Positions 49,985 to 61,153 of a DNA stretch of 64,000 nucleotides are shown piece after piece. Numbering within the stretch: position 1 is the first letter of the stretch; each line of letters starts with the position of its first letter. A program made the position numbers and the translations under genes. Source of the DNA: Symbiodinium natans (lineage: Eukaryota; Sar; Dinophyceae; Suessiales; Symbiodiniaceae); contig CAJNDS010002579.1 in NCBI GenBank assembly GCA_905221605.1, forward strand, positions 62,001 to 126,000, given 5' to 3'. The notes beneath the pieces are model-generated. The model was not told the origin of the DNA, made no database searches, and saw only the letters and a list, made by a program, of their open reading frames with translations.

Positions 49985-50340
49985 GTTCAGGGCCTCGTTT
50001 GCGGTGTTTTTGAAGGGCACCTGAAGACCGCATTGATGTGGAAGGTGATGAGAGGGTCCAGGGGCCTCTCGGCTTAGGTTATTGAGGCTCCCAACTAAGA
50101 CAACTCGGTAGGCCCTTTGGCCCTTTGGACATGTTGTATCTTCCCTTAAGAGGATCATGTATAGGAAGATGTTTCTAAGGGTCCTAGAGGCCACCCTAGA
50201 CAAAAAAACTAGAAGAAAAAGAAAGAGCTGGCTCAGGTCGAGGAGCTTCAGGCCGAGGTCGATGCGCTTGACGCTGCGGAACAGGCCTGGCCACTGCGTA
50301 GCATGGGTGAGCAATTAGGTTCTTTTTATCGCGCCCTGAA
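49985..50340 (+). pseudogene. Duplicated segment, copy 1, with a coiled-coil exon-like frame
   Basis: 50005-50195 is similar to 53402-53575 (shared GGGCACCTGAAGACCGC, GACAACTCGGTAGGC, AAGAGGATCAT). 50213-50330 encodes ELAQVEELQAEVDALDAAEQ and continues AWPLRSMGEQL, matching the frame at 50620-50750. Synonymous differences between the two suggest descent from a coding exon. No full gene can be modelled. Confidence 0.45.
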
Positions 50341-50589
50341 GAGTCAGGGGCTGAGGAACCCAAAACTGACAAGAATGACGGCAGATCAAGACCCGGGTCA
50401 TTCTCGCCTGGGCTGTGACCATGATGATCATTAAATTCGTTTGGTGATTGGATGTCTGCACCATGCCACCAGGCATTTGTCAATGCGCATCCCTCCCCCG
50501 TATTTGGCTCTGCTCTGTGCATTCTCTCTGCCCACCCGCCTCATCATGGTGCCACCATCACCGTGTCCCTGAGGGTCTCAAGGGCTCTC

Positions 50590-50756
50590 CCAGACAAAAT
50601 CCAAAACACAATGGAAAAAGAAGCGGGCTGGCTCAGGTTGCCGAGTTGCAGGCGCAGGTCGACGCCCTTGACGCTGCGGAGGAGGCCTGGCCAGTGCATG
50701 GCATGGGTGAGCCGGGTGAGCAATTACGGTTGCCTCTTATCAGGTTTGGAGTTTAG
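50590..50756 (+). pseudogene. Coiled-coil exon-like segment, copy 2
   Basis: The frame reads LAQVAELQAQVDALDAAEEA followed by WPVHGMGEPGEQL, 400 bp downstream of its paralogue at 50228. Most third-position differences are silent (GTC/GTT, CTT/TTG, GCC/GCG, GAT/GAC, GCG/GCC, GAA/GAG). It runs into a telomere-like array at its end. The parent gene is unknown. Confidence 0.45.
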
Positions 50757-51880
50757 GGTCTAGGGCTTAGGGTTTTTGGTCTTTTGGCTCCGGGTAAGGG
50801 TTCAGGGTTTAGGGATCAGGGTTTGGGATTTGGGGTTTGGGGTTTAGGGTTCAAGGCTTAGGGTTGGTTTAGGGTTTTGTGTTTAGGTTTTATGTTTGGG
50901 GGTTTAGGGTTTAGGGATTAGGGATTAGGGTTTGGGGCTTTAGGGTTTAGGGGTTTAGGGCTTAGGGTATTTGGCTTAGGGTTTTAGGGTTTAGGGTTTG
51001 GGGTGTAAGGCAGGGCTTTAGGGTTTGGAGCTTGTAGAGTTTAGGGTTTAGGGTTTGGGGTTTAGGGGGTTTAGTTTGTGGAGTTTAGGGATTAGGGTTT
51101 GGGTGTTTAGGGTTTAGGGTTTAGGGTTTAGGGGTTTAGGGTTTGGGGTATAGGGTTTAGGGTACAGGGTTTAGGGCGTTAGGCATTCGGGTTTAGGGTG
51201 TAAGGTTGGGCTTCAGGGTTTGGAGCTTGTAGAGTTTAGGGTTAGGGTATGGGGTTTAGGGTCTGGGGCTTAGGGTTTTAGGGCTTTTGGCTCCGGGTTA
51301 GGGTTCAGGGTTTGGGATTTGGGGTTTTGGGTTTAGGGTTCAGGGCTTAGGGTTGAGGGTGTAGAGTTTACGGGTTTAAGGGTTTAGGGTTTCGGGTGTG
51401 GGGTTTAGGGTTTTGGTGTTTAGGGTTTATTGTTTGGGGGGTTTAGGGTTTGGGTGTAGGGTTTAGGGTGTAGGGTTGGTTTAGGGTTTAGAGTGTAGGG
51501 TTTAGTATTTTGGGGTTTAGGCATTGGGGTTTGGGGTTTAGGGTCTAGGGTTTAGGGTTCAGGGGTTTCGGGTTTAGGGTATGAGGTTTAGGGTTTTATA
51601 GCCTTTACGGTTTAGGGTTTAGGGTGTAAGGTTGGGCTTTAGGGCTTGGAGCTTGTAGAGTTCAAGGGTTTAGGGTTTGGGGTTTGGGTCTAGGGCTTAG
51701 GGTTTTGGGGCTTCTGGCTCCGGGTTAAGGTTCAGGGTTAAGGGTTTAGGGTTTGGGATTTGGGGTTTAGGGTTCAGGGCTTAGGGTTGAGGGTGTAGGG
51801 TTTAAGGGTTGGGGTTCAGGGTTTTGTGTTTAGGGTTTAGGGTTTAGGGCTTTGGGTTTAGGGTTAGGGATTATGGCTTC
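50757..51880 (+). repeat. 1.1-kb degenerate TTTAGGG-derived block
   Basis: Nearly every 7-10 bp contains a TTTAGGG, TTTGGGG, GTGTAGGG or TTCAGGG unit, with longer internal duplications (CTTTTGGCTCCGGGTTAGGG and AAGGTTGGGCTTTAGG types recur). It is the largest and most decayed telomere-like block in the window. Confidence 0.9.
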
Positions 51881-52312
51881 TGGCTATGGTTCGGGCTTCT
51901 TCCCTCCCAGTCGCTTCAGGAGAACAAAAAGACACGGATAACGCTAGATAAAAGACACAGATAACGCCAAAAGAAAGGACACAGATGACGCCAGCAAACA
52001 CAATCAAGCAAGCTGTTCCTGAGACGTCCGAATAAAACAGACACAAAAAAAGACAGATAACGCGAAACAAAAAGACTCAGAGAACGCAAAACAAAAAGAC
52101 ACGGATCACCCCCTTTCCCTTCTGGCGTGAGGGCTGGGGTTTGATGAGGTTCTGGCTTCTGTTTCGCTCCGTGTATGGAACCCGGTCGCTGTGGAATGAT
52201 CGTTGGCCGGCGGACACAAGGATGCGTCCCACGTCCGAACCCCGAAGACGAGGGGACCACAATCGCTGCAAGAGGCGATGTTCTGCAGACCTTGTGTTGT
52301 CTAGGTCCTTTC
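51881..52312. other. Unique sequence with short direct repeats
   Basis: AAAGACACAGATAACGC-type units repeat about six times at 51925-52110. The open frames there are short and unconvincing. Confidence 0.5.
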
Positions 52313-52427
52313 CCTGGGGGAACCATCATGAACCGCGAAATTGGGGTCATATACCGTATACTACTAGAATCCGGATGAAGGTTCTTTCAACCATACACCC
52401 TGCTAGGGGGTTCATGTGGTCCCCAAG
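52313..52427. mobile_element. MITE family B, copy 2
   Basis: The left end CCTGGGGGAACCATCATGAACC pairs with GGGGGTTCATGTGGTCCCC on the right. The interior AAATTGGGGTCATATACCGT is shared with the copies at 22899 and 61677. Confidence 0.7.
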
Positions 52428-53071
52428 GTTGAAATATACCGTACGACCCCTTACGCGTTTAGCCGCAAAGCCACCCAAGCTCGAGTCCGACTTTCACACG
52501 TACGTTGCCGAACCCCGAGTTAACCCACAAATGCTCGGACTGCAATGTATCATTCAGAATAACGTTATGAATAGTTTGTGCATACCAACTTCCGAGAGCT
52601 TTTTCTTGTAGTCTCTGAGAGTTAGATTTTCGGGGGCCATGTCTCGTTTGAAGGTTTTTGGGGTGCAAGCTGTTACCTTTAGGACTGTAGGGTTGCAGCT
52701 GCATGGTTCAGGAGAGTTTGCTCCTAGAAAAGACCTGGGCATTGCACAAGCAGCACCATTCGTGGCGGGTTTCGGGATTTTCGGCTGTGCTCGGAGCTGG
52801 CCCTAAACCCTAAACCCTAAACCCTAAACCCTAAACCCTAAACCCTAAACCCTAAACCCTAAACCCTAAACCCTAAACCCTAAACCCTAAACCTAAACCC
52901 CAAACCCTAAACCCGAAACCCTAAAGTGGACAGTTGAAAGCAGATGGCGAGCTCGAAACTGTTGAACAACGTCGGCTTCAGCTTTTCCAAACCCTACGCC
53001 TTAGGAGCCCTAATTCCAAACACCGACAAGAAGCAACAAAAAGACACAAAAGCAGGCCCCAGAAATTCCAT
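52428..53071. other. Unique sequence and a CCCTAAA array
   Basis: The array at 52801-52925 has about 16 units. No gene was recognised. Confidence 0.55.
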
Positions 53072-53191
53072 GTCCATTCGTAGTACCATTATGGAATTTG
53101 GTACAAAAACCCTATTTAGTATGGTTTTGGGTGAGACCCAAAACCTTTCCCCCCTAATTCCAGAGCAGTAATGCAAATGACAAATGGACCC
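53072..53191. mobile_element. MITE family D, copy 1
   Basis: The left part ATGTCCATTCGTAGTACCAT, ATGGAATTTGG and CCCTATTTAGTATGGTTTT pairs at its end with ATTCCAGAGCAGTAATGC and AATGGACC. The sequence is homologous to 61154-61460. Confidence 0.55.
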
Positions 53192-54195
53192 TCTTGCAGG
53201 TGCTCTTCCCTCCGACACCAAGCTCATGCGGCGAGGAGCGCTCTAAGGGGCTCTGGGACTTTTGGGTTTAGGGTTTAGGGGTTTAGGCTTTGAAGCAGCA
53301 AACAGGATCCCTAAACCTTGTCTAAAGTGGGTGCCTCCAGTCAGGGCTTCCCAAACTAATGGAAGGTTTAGGCTTTAGGGTTTGGGTTTTAGGGTTCAGG
53401 GCCGTTTGGAGGGCACCTGAAGACCGCCTTGATGTGGAAGGTGATGGGGGGGGTCTAGGGGCCTGTCCCAAGTAAGACAACTCGGTAGGCGCCCTTTGGA
53501 CATGTTATATCTTCCCGTACTGGGTTTAAGAGGATCATACTTAGGAATGATTTCGAAGAGTCTCAAGGGCCCAGGGCCCAGCCAACCCCCCAAGCCACCA
53601 ACCTCCCAGCCCAGCTGCGCCAGCCCACAGCCCCCCAAAACACCCAATACCATTGGAGCAAAAGCAAAAAGCAAAACCCCCTAAACCCCCCCCCCCCCGA
53701 AACCCGACAAATCTCCGGACACGAACCCTATACAATTTCTATACACCCTAAACCAGAAACCCTAAACCCTAAACCCCAAACCTTCCAAGCTTCAGTTGTC
53801 AAAGCTGGCCGAGAGCCGAAGCATGTGGATCCATTTGGGGCGTTTTTTTTTTTTTTTTTTCGCGGGGGGGGGGGGGGGGGGGGTTGGGGTTTTAGGGTTT
53901 AGGGTTTTGGAGTTTGGGGTTGTGGGGTGTAGACTGTATGGGTTTTACGATTTTAGGGTTTTGGGGTTTTAGGGTTTTATTTAGGGTTTAGGGTTTTGGC
54001 TCTTTGGGGTTTAATGCTTTTCGGGTTTTGGGGTTTTAGGGTTCAGGATTTAGCATTTAGCGTGTGGGTCGTCATTCACCTTTTTTGGTCACCTTTTTTT
54101 GGGGTTAGCTTTCCTGAAAAGGCCCTCCAAACCACAAAGAGGCACATTTGTTGTTTCTTACTTTGTGGTCTCGGACAGACAACCTGTTGAAGAAA
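53192..54195. other. Segment related to 49985-50195, G/T runs and degenerate arrays
   Basis: 53402-53575 repeats the 50005-50195 segment. A T-run then G-run lies at 53847-53883. Degenerate TTTAGGG lies at 53886-54060. No gene was seen. Confidence 0.5.
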
Positions 54196-55341
54196 GTTCC
54201 AAACCTCATATGCCTTCTTGAATATGCTTTTTTTCTAGGTTACTCTTGGGTCTAGGATACCATTTTTTCTAGGTTACTCTCAGGTCTAGGTGCGCAAGAG
54301 AGAGCCTGCGGAAGCAAACCGAGGCCTTGGTGAGTTGGACAGGACGCTGCTACCAGACGTGAGTGCCCTCGACCGTGCCAAAACAGCTTCTGCCGCTGCT
54401 TCTTTCCTTGCGCGCGTCTTCTGGTAACCCTTGGTACAGCGACACACTGCAACGCCAGACCCAAACCCAATACCGTCCACTAGGCTTTAGTGGTCACGTG
54501 GCCCAAAGTTTGTGAGTCAGAGTTCGTCCACGCAGGGTTTAAGGCTGTAGTCGCGTAGAGCGAACTTGACGCCCTGCACGTGCGCCCTCCTTTGGGATTA
54601 GCATAGGTTTTTTTTTTGGGGTAAGTCTAAACAATTGTGAATTGATACAGGGGCAATGAAGGAAATATTATTAGTAATTATTCCGACCCTATATTACTTG
54701 AACCCCAAACTTGTTAATCCCAGCTGAGGTACATGGACCCTGCGCCCTTCAACCCGAGATCCTTCAAACCCTAAACTTTAGGCCCTTTACCATAGCAACT
54801 TCCAACCCTAAACCATAGTAGCCTTAACCCAACAGCCTATGAGTCATAAGGCTCATTTACTCCTGGATTCAACCCTAGCCCCAGCAACATGTCAGCTGCG
54901 CCCCGCACCCGCCGCCCGTCCAGCCTCGTGGGACATGCTTCTTGGGGATTCTGACTATGCAGTGTCAGACGCAAGGCATCCAGGTGTCCCGTAATTGTGA
55001 GTTCAGGGGCTTTATTTACGGCTTATCATGGCCTTTTGTGTAATAATTAGATGTCAAAACACTTCTGAGGGCTTGAGATTCAAGCCTCTATGTGAGGCAC
55101 GCACATGCTATCATGCATATGGCTCAGTGCCCTCGTCACGCAAAGCCTTGAACTCGAATCCAAGAACCCGAACCCCAAACCCCATAGCGGCACTGGCCCC
55201 CCCTTGGTGTAGTTCCCGCGGCACAAGATGTGATGTGCCGACGTCCAGCCATGTGACTCCTCAAATGGACTCCACAGGCTGTCTGGCATGGACGCTGGTA
55301 TTACTAGTGTACGAGTTTCTGGCAGACTCCCGGCCAAGATT
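54196..55341. other. MITE family C ends and unique sequence, no gene
   Basis: TTCTAGGTTACTCTTGGGTCTAGGAT and a second partial end lie at about 54234-54292. A reverse copy of the GTCGGAATA-type repeat lies at about 54660-54700. The unique sequence has no recognised gene. Confidence 0.45.
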
Positions 55342-55467
55342 TCTTGGTAGCCCAGTGTTTTTGGTTGTTTTCTCTTTTTTTTTGGGTTCAAGGTTCCCTT
55401 ATAAAGCAATCAATAAACCCCAAAAAAGTGTGCCCTTATTACAATATGTTTACTGGGTTGCCAAGAT
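55342..55467. mobile_element. MITE family E (CTTGGTAGCCCAGTG ends)
   Basis: The left end TTCTTGGTAGCCCAGTG and right end TACTGGGTTGCCAAGAT are inverted. The interior TTCCCTTATAAAGC and CCCAAAAAAGTGTGCCCTTA resembles family C. A half copy lies at about 21074-21165. A 223-codon frame crossing it is chance. Confidence 0.75.
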
Positions 55468-57018
55468 TAGGGTCTGTGCCTCGTTTGGGAGTGTTTTGGT
55501 AATTGCCTGGGTTCCCTATATAGAAGGCATCACACCCCAAACCCCAAAACCCGAAGCCCTAAACCCTAAACCCTATCGTAAGAAGGCATCGCAGCACAAA
55601 GCAACAGGAGGGCTTGTGCAAGGAGCAGCTGAAAATAGAAGCCACCAAAGCATCCTCCAGCCCTCTGCTAACTCTACCCTAGGAGCCTCCCAGCCTTGAA
55701 GTACCATAAGCCCCCTCAGCAAGGGGGATCTTGCGGGTAGCCCTAAACCCTAAACCCTAGCCCGAAACCCTAAACCCCTAAACCCCCAAACCCCCAAACC
55801 TTAGGGAAGGCCTTGGGAGCGCGACCGTAAGGGCGCTAGACACGGATTTTCATCAATCATGCTGGACGAGACTTCTTGGAGGAATGTAGGTTTTCTTATA
55901 AACGCCCAAGAAGAATTTTGAGAGGTTCTGCTACGTAAGGAGAGTTCTAGTGGAATGTGAGGGGTGAATATGAAAGGGTTGGGAATACCCTACACCTTAC
56001 CAACCTGTGCGCTGGTCCGCGGCATGCCTTTGCTGGTTCTTAGAAGGGCATGAGGGCTTAGGGTTTGCAGGTTAAGTGAAAGGGGTCTCTCTCGGGCTGC
56101 TTTGTGTAACCCTAAACCCCAAACTTGAAACCGCCAAGGTAGATGCTTCTTGAAGCTTGGCGCAATTCTCTGGCTTTCGGGCGGGGAGTTCACCGGGCGT
56201 CGTTTTGTTTTATTGAGCCTGTCTGGGGGTTTGGGGTTTAGGGTTTAGGGCTTAGGGTTTAGGGTTTAGGGTATAGGGTTTAGGGTTTAGGGTTTAGGGT
56301 TTAGGGTTTAGGGTTTAGGGTTTAGGGTATAGGGTTTAGGGTTTAGAGGTTAGGGCTCACGGAGTGGCTCAATCTCAAGTTGAAGGTTCAGGTTTCAGGG
56401 CTTTGGGGCCTTTTGGAGAGCGCTGCGAGGCCACGCTACACAGTAGATGCATAAAACTTACCAGCATGTGCTATTAGGCCTTATAATCCCCTATAAAGGG
56501 CCTGTTAAGGGGTTATAGGGTATAATAGCTAATGCAGGTACTAGGTTTTAGTAGGGGTCGAGGGAATTTCCGTACCTCGAAAATGTTCCCTGAAAGTTTT
56601 TGTTTGGGGGGCGGGGGGGCTAATTCACTCACTCCCTACTAAGAGATAGTAGGAAAATGACCAGGGGCTTAAGCTGCAGTATCCGGGTTGCTCTGCGTGA
56701 GGGTCGTTTTTTTTGGGTTTAGGGTTTCCGTTTTGGGGTCGCTCTGTCACTCTGACTCTCTCTCTCTCTCTCTCTCTCTGTGTCTGTCTCTCTACCTATA
56801 CATATATAGAGGCCCCATTCTAGTCAAAATATATAGAGACCCTACTCCAGTACATAAGAGTATACCAAACGGGGGTAACTATACGCATTCCCTAAACCCT
56901 AAACCCTAAAACCTAAACCCTAAACCCTAAACCAACCCTCACGTCCTCCTATTCGGCCCACGTGCTCACAGCTGACGGCTTCTTGTGTAGTTTATGTAGG
57001 CCACCACCATGACTTACC
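55468..57018. other. Telomere-like arrays, small hairpin and TC microsatellite, no gene
   Basis: Arrays lie at 55735-55805 (-), 56226-56350 (+) and 56890-56935 (-). A hairpin GCTATTAGGCCTTATAATCC / GGTTATAGGGTATAATAGC lies at about 56469-56530. A (TC)n tract lies at 56753-56780. Confidence 0.55.
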
Positions 57019-57124
57019 CTCAGGGTCCATGTAGCTATAGAGCATATACTTGGGGCCTAAAGCTACTTTTTAAGAACCCCTTTAAGGCCCAAGTATATAC
57101 TATATAGGTACATGGACCCTTAGG
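57019..57124. mobile_element. Foldback MITE-like element, 106 bp
   Basis: The left arm AGGGTCCATGTAGCTATAGA then GCATATACTTGGGGCC pairs with GGCCCAAGTATATACTATAT then AGGTACATGGACCCT. The arms are about 40 bp with few mismatches. Confidence 0.85.
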
Positions 57125-57706
57125 GTTATAAGCCAAAGCCACAAGGCACGTGTGGCTGAAGCGCTAAGCTGCTCAACTTTCGCCCCACACGCTAGGCAGG
57201 GTTGAGGGTTGGGGTACTTTAAGAGGGCCCCACCGCCCAAACTCCGCAGGACCCTAAACCCTAAACCCTCAACCCTAAACCCGAAACCCTAAACCCGAAA
57301 CCCTAAACCCTCAACCCTAAACCCTCAACCCTAAACCCTCAACCCTAAACCCTAAGCCCTCAACCCTAAACCCTAAGAATGATCCAGCTCCTGAGGTCTG
57401 AGTGATGCGGTGTCAGCGAGGCGTAATGTCACAGTTGCTGCCTGGCCGAGAAAGCAGCTGTGAAGATGCAAGGTTGGCTTCGGGGTTTTTGAGCTGTCGG
57501 TTTTGGGGTCTGTGGTTTAGGGTTAGGGTTTAAGGTTTAGGGTTTAGGGTTTAGGGTTTAGGGTTTAGGGTTTAGGGTTTCAGGTTTCGGGTTTAGGGTT
57601 TAGGGTTTAGGGTTTAGGGTTTCGGGTTTAGGGCTTCACCGCCCCATCGCATACCAGTCTGAATTCGGGGGAGAGGGGGGGGGGGCTCATCCAGAGTCCC
57701 TGGAAG
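57125..57706. other. Telomere-like arrays with CTC and TTTCGGG variants
   Basis: 57250-57375 mixes CCCTAAA with CCCTCAA, partly alternating as a 14-bp dimer. 57520-57632 is TTTAGGG with TTTCGGG variants. A G-run lies near 57674-57686. Confidence 0.8.
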
Positions 57707-57886
57707 TTCTTGGACGTTCAGGGTACTTCTTCGCCAATTTATAACTGTACTCAAAAGAGTTTAGGGTTTAGGAGAATTGTACTTGTAACCCACTTATAAG
57801 CCCCTTTCAAGTGTCAAAAAAGTTGCCATAAGTACAGCTATAAGTACAGTTATAGTTGGTTAATAGGTACCATGAACCGCCAAGTA
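57707..57886. mobile_element. MITE family A, copy 4 (180 bp)
   Basis: The left end CTTGGACGTTCAGGGTACTT and right end GTACCATGAACCGCCAAGTA are the diverged family termini. The interior shares ATAACTGTACT, ACTTATAAGCCCC and AAGTACAGCTATAAGTACAG. It contains two TTTAGGG units at about 57759-57772. Confidence 0.8.
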
Positions 57887-59450
57887 GGACCTGGAGTACG
57901 TGGTTTAACCTCAGGGAGCCTTGAAAAGTTTTAGGGGCTTAGCCTACTATTTGCTTAAGAACCCCAAAAGATGGACAAAAGAAGATTCTTCCTTGCAAGG
58001 GCAAGAGAGAGATCGTTCTCTGATATTTTTGGGGGGGGTTCGTAAGCAACTTGTAGTCACTGGGCTTGTATAGGGGCTAGGTGCTGGAGCAACTTATGGC
58101 GTCTAAGGTTTAGGGCGTTGGGCGGTTTAGGGCCGAAAAAATTAGGGCATTAGAGAGTTTATGGGTTAGGGTGCTTAGGGGTTGAGTGGTTGAGGGGTTT
58201 CCAGGTTTTCAGTTCCAGGCCTATGGCATTTAGAGGTTTAGGGTTTAGGGGCTTCCCAAACCCTAAGCCCTAAACCCTAAACCCTAAACCCTAAACCCTA
58301 AACCCTGAACCCTAGACTGCCTGAGCCTTCAACCCTCATCGGCCGGCCCTTAGACCCTTAAGCCCCGAGACCTTGAAATCCTTAAACCCGCACCCTTTGA
58401 GCCCTAAACGTGGGTTTAGGGTTTAGGGTTAGGGTTTAGGGTTTAGGGTTTCGGGTTTCGGGTTTCGGGTTTCGGGTTTCGCGTTAGGGTTTAGGGTTTA
58501 GGGTTTAGGGTTTAGGGTTTAGGGTTTCGGGTTTCGGGTTTAAGTCCAAAAACCCTAGACCACTGAAGCCCTTTCACCTTAAGCCCTGGACCCTTAGACG
58601 CCTAAACCCTAAACCAAAACAACCCGAAATCCTAAACCCTTAAGCCCTTAAAGCCCCTTAAGCCCTTGAGTTCTTTTCAACCAAGACCTGAAATCCTAAA
58701 CCCTCAAGTCCTTAAGCCCTTAGGGGGGTCGAACCCCTAAACCCTAAACCCTTAACCCTTAACCCTTAAACCCTAAACCCTAAACCCTAGACCCTAAAGA
58801 GGCAGAGGGGGTGAACCCATGATGAGTTCTTGTCAATTTTCAACTACGAGGATGGCTTGGACATGCCCTTGGGCATTTGGTTCAATGACTGGGACTCCGC
58901 GCGGGTTGCTTCCTGGGCCGCGATTTGTTTTGTGTTTTTGCGTGTGGGGGCTTGCTGTTTTGTTGTGCCATGGGCTGCTTTACGGATTTAGGGGCTTTGC
59001 TGCTTTTCTCTCTATTTTGTTTTTTTTCTTTGGGGGGGGGGGGCTCGGGTTTACGTTGTAGGGCAAGGCCCTTCGTTCAGGAAGACTCTTCAAGTTTCTC
59101 CAGAACGGATACCCTAGGCCCTACTAAGCCCGCAACCCCAAAACCATAAAACTCTGAACTCTGAAACCCTAAAACACAAAACCCTGCAACCCTAAGCCCT
59201 AAGCTATGATGAGGAGTCTTCCTTGACCCAGGAGTCACGGAGCATTTTTTGTTTTTTTGAGGGTTTTAGGCTTTTGGGGGGGTTGGGGGGGTTTGGGGGT
59301 TTAGGGTTTAGGGTTTTAGAGTTTTAGGGTCTTACGGTTTAGCATTTCGGGTTTTGGGGTTTGGGGGCTTTGGGGGTTTGTGGCTCTGGGGCTTTAGGGT
59401 TTGAGCGTTTGGGGTGTAGGGTTTTGGGGCTGGGGTTTCGGATTTTTTTT

Positions 59451-59481
<31 letters not shown>

Positions 59482-59950
59482 GTTGGCTGCTTTGGAGTTC
59501 TAGGTTGACTTGCAGGTTTTGAAGTGTAGGGTGGCTGCAGGCTATGGTCGGTATGCAGGGGGGTCGTAGCCCTAAACCCTAAACCCTGAAGAGGGGGGGG
59601 TGGTGAGGGAGCCCATGTTACATGCTCCCCTACCTTCTTCAAAGGGTTCTAAGGTACTACTGTATGGGCCCTTGGGTTCAGTAGGGTATATAAGGGGTAC
59701 CCTAAACCCACCCTAAACCCTAAACCCTGAACCCCGAACCCTGAACCCTAACCTATAAACCCTAAACCCTAAACCCTAAACCCTAAACCCTAAACCCTAA
59801 CCTTTAAACCCTAAACCCCTATCAAAGGCCCATATTTCGAGACCATTTGTCGACTCTGAGAGCTGAGAGCCAGGGAGGCGTTGTGTGGTTCGGGCACAGG
59901 CAGGTTTAAGGTTGGAGGGGTCGAGTTGCAGGAGAGGTCTCCCAAACCCT
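57887..59950. other. Telomere-like arrays and G/T-rich sequence, no gene
   Basis: Arrays lie at 58250-58310 (-), 58415-58555 (+, with a TTTCGGG block at 58449-58485) and 59710-59825 (-). A T-run then G-run lies at 59444-59482. The repeat GTATGGGCCCTTGGG with AGGGTATATAAGGGGTA lies at about 59660-59700. No gene was recognised. Confidence 0.55.
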
Positions 59951-60081
59951 AGGGTTTAGGGTTTAGGGTTTAGGGTTTAGGGTTTAGGGTTTAGGGTTTA
60001 GGGTTTAGGGTTTAGGGTTTAGGGTTTAGGGTTTAGGGTTTAGGGTTTAGGGTTTAGGGTTTAGGGTTTAGGGTTTAGGGT
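59951..60081 (+). repeat. Perfect TTTAGGG array, about 131 bp
   Basis: About 18 uninterrupted TTTAGGG units, the longest perfect plus-orientation array in the window. Its lack of decay suggests recent gain. Confidence 0.96.
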
Positions 60082-60590
60082 GTTCAGAAGCCTTCCACCC
60101 TCAAGCAAAGCAAGGAGTGTGTTTTCTTGGTTTCGGGTTTCGAGCATTAGGAGCCTTGTAGCCACAATCAGTAGTACCCTTCGGGGTTTGGGGGGTTCCC
60201 TTGTAGAACAGAAGGACACTTTTGTTTTCTTAGGTTGCTGGGGAACCGCCCTAAAAATCCTAGCCCTCAACCTAGACTGGGCCCGAACACCCTTGTAAGA
60301 GCCTTTTGAACCTATCCTGCCCATGAAGCCACGACCACGACTCTCGGAACCATGTTCGAGAGGTTTAGGGGATTTTGCCCGTTCAGTGCTTGAGGGTGTG
60401 CAGGTAAACCCCATACTAAACCCCCCGGCCCTAAACCCCAAACCCCAAACCCTAAACCCTAATTCCTAAACCCTAAACCCTAAACCCTAAACCCCAGACC
60501 CTAAACCCAACACCACCCCAAACACAAACGCCAAGGTGGCCGAGGTGTATAGCATACTGGCCACCTGGCGCTGCATTTCAGGAAGTCATA
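60082..60590. other. Unique sequence and a short CCCTAAA array
   Basis: The array lies at about 60425-60505. The minus-strand frame at 60061-60441 runs through array sequence and is not credible. Confidence 0.5.
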
Positions 60591-60700
60591 CCTAGGGCCC
60601 AGAGTAAGGCTCTTATTCCCTGCTAGGGTTTAGGGTTTAAGGGTTTAGGGCTTAGGTTTTAGGGCCCCTTTTTGTGTTCCTGGGTGACTCTTGGGTCGAG
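60591..60700. mobile_element. MITE family C copy containing telomere-like units
   Basis: The left end CCTAGGGCCCAGAGTAAGG and right end GGGTGACTCTTGGGTCGAGG belong to family C. The interior keeps CTCTTATTCCC and CCCCTTTTTGTG but holds TTTAGGG-like units at 60624-60664. Confidence 0.65.
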
Positions 60701-61153
60701 GTTTGAAGTTTTGAGGGTTTTGGGGTTCAGGGTAGCAGTCAGAAGTTTTGAGGGATTGAGGTTTAGGGGCGGTTTCATTGTTTCAGGCCTTTGGCTCCCT
60801 AAACCCCAAACAAGTTAACCCTAAACCCGATAGCGGCATAATCGCCCTAAGCCTCTATAACTATTTGGGTTTAGTCTTTGTTGGGGGGGGGGGGGGGGGC
60901 GCGCTTTTTTGTAATGGTGCCGTATTCTTTAGGGGACCCCAAAAGGGACCCTAATTTAGAGAACTCCCCTTACGATGTCCCGCTCGGCTAAACCTTAGGT
61001 AGCCCCAAGCTCTAAGGCCCTGAATCCGCGCATTCCAAATCCCCAAGCCCCCAAAACTCCTAACAAACCCCTCAACCCTGGACCCCCGAAGAATTCTCTG
61101 AACCCTAAATCTCGAGTGCCCTCAACCCTCAACCTCTCAGCTCCGAGCCTCAA
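60701..61153. other. Unique sequence with a G-run, no gene
   Basis: A G-run lies at about 60882-60899. GGGACCCTAATTTAGAGAAC lies at about 60949, shared with 28516. Confidence 0.5.

Noticed and set aside
55028-55699. 223-codon open frame
   Set aside because: Crosses a complete foldback MITE and ends in CCCTAAA-derived sequence; no domain.
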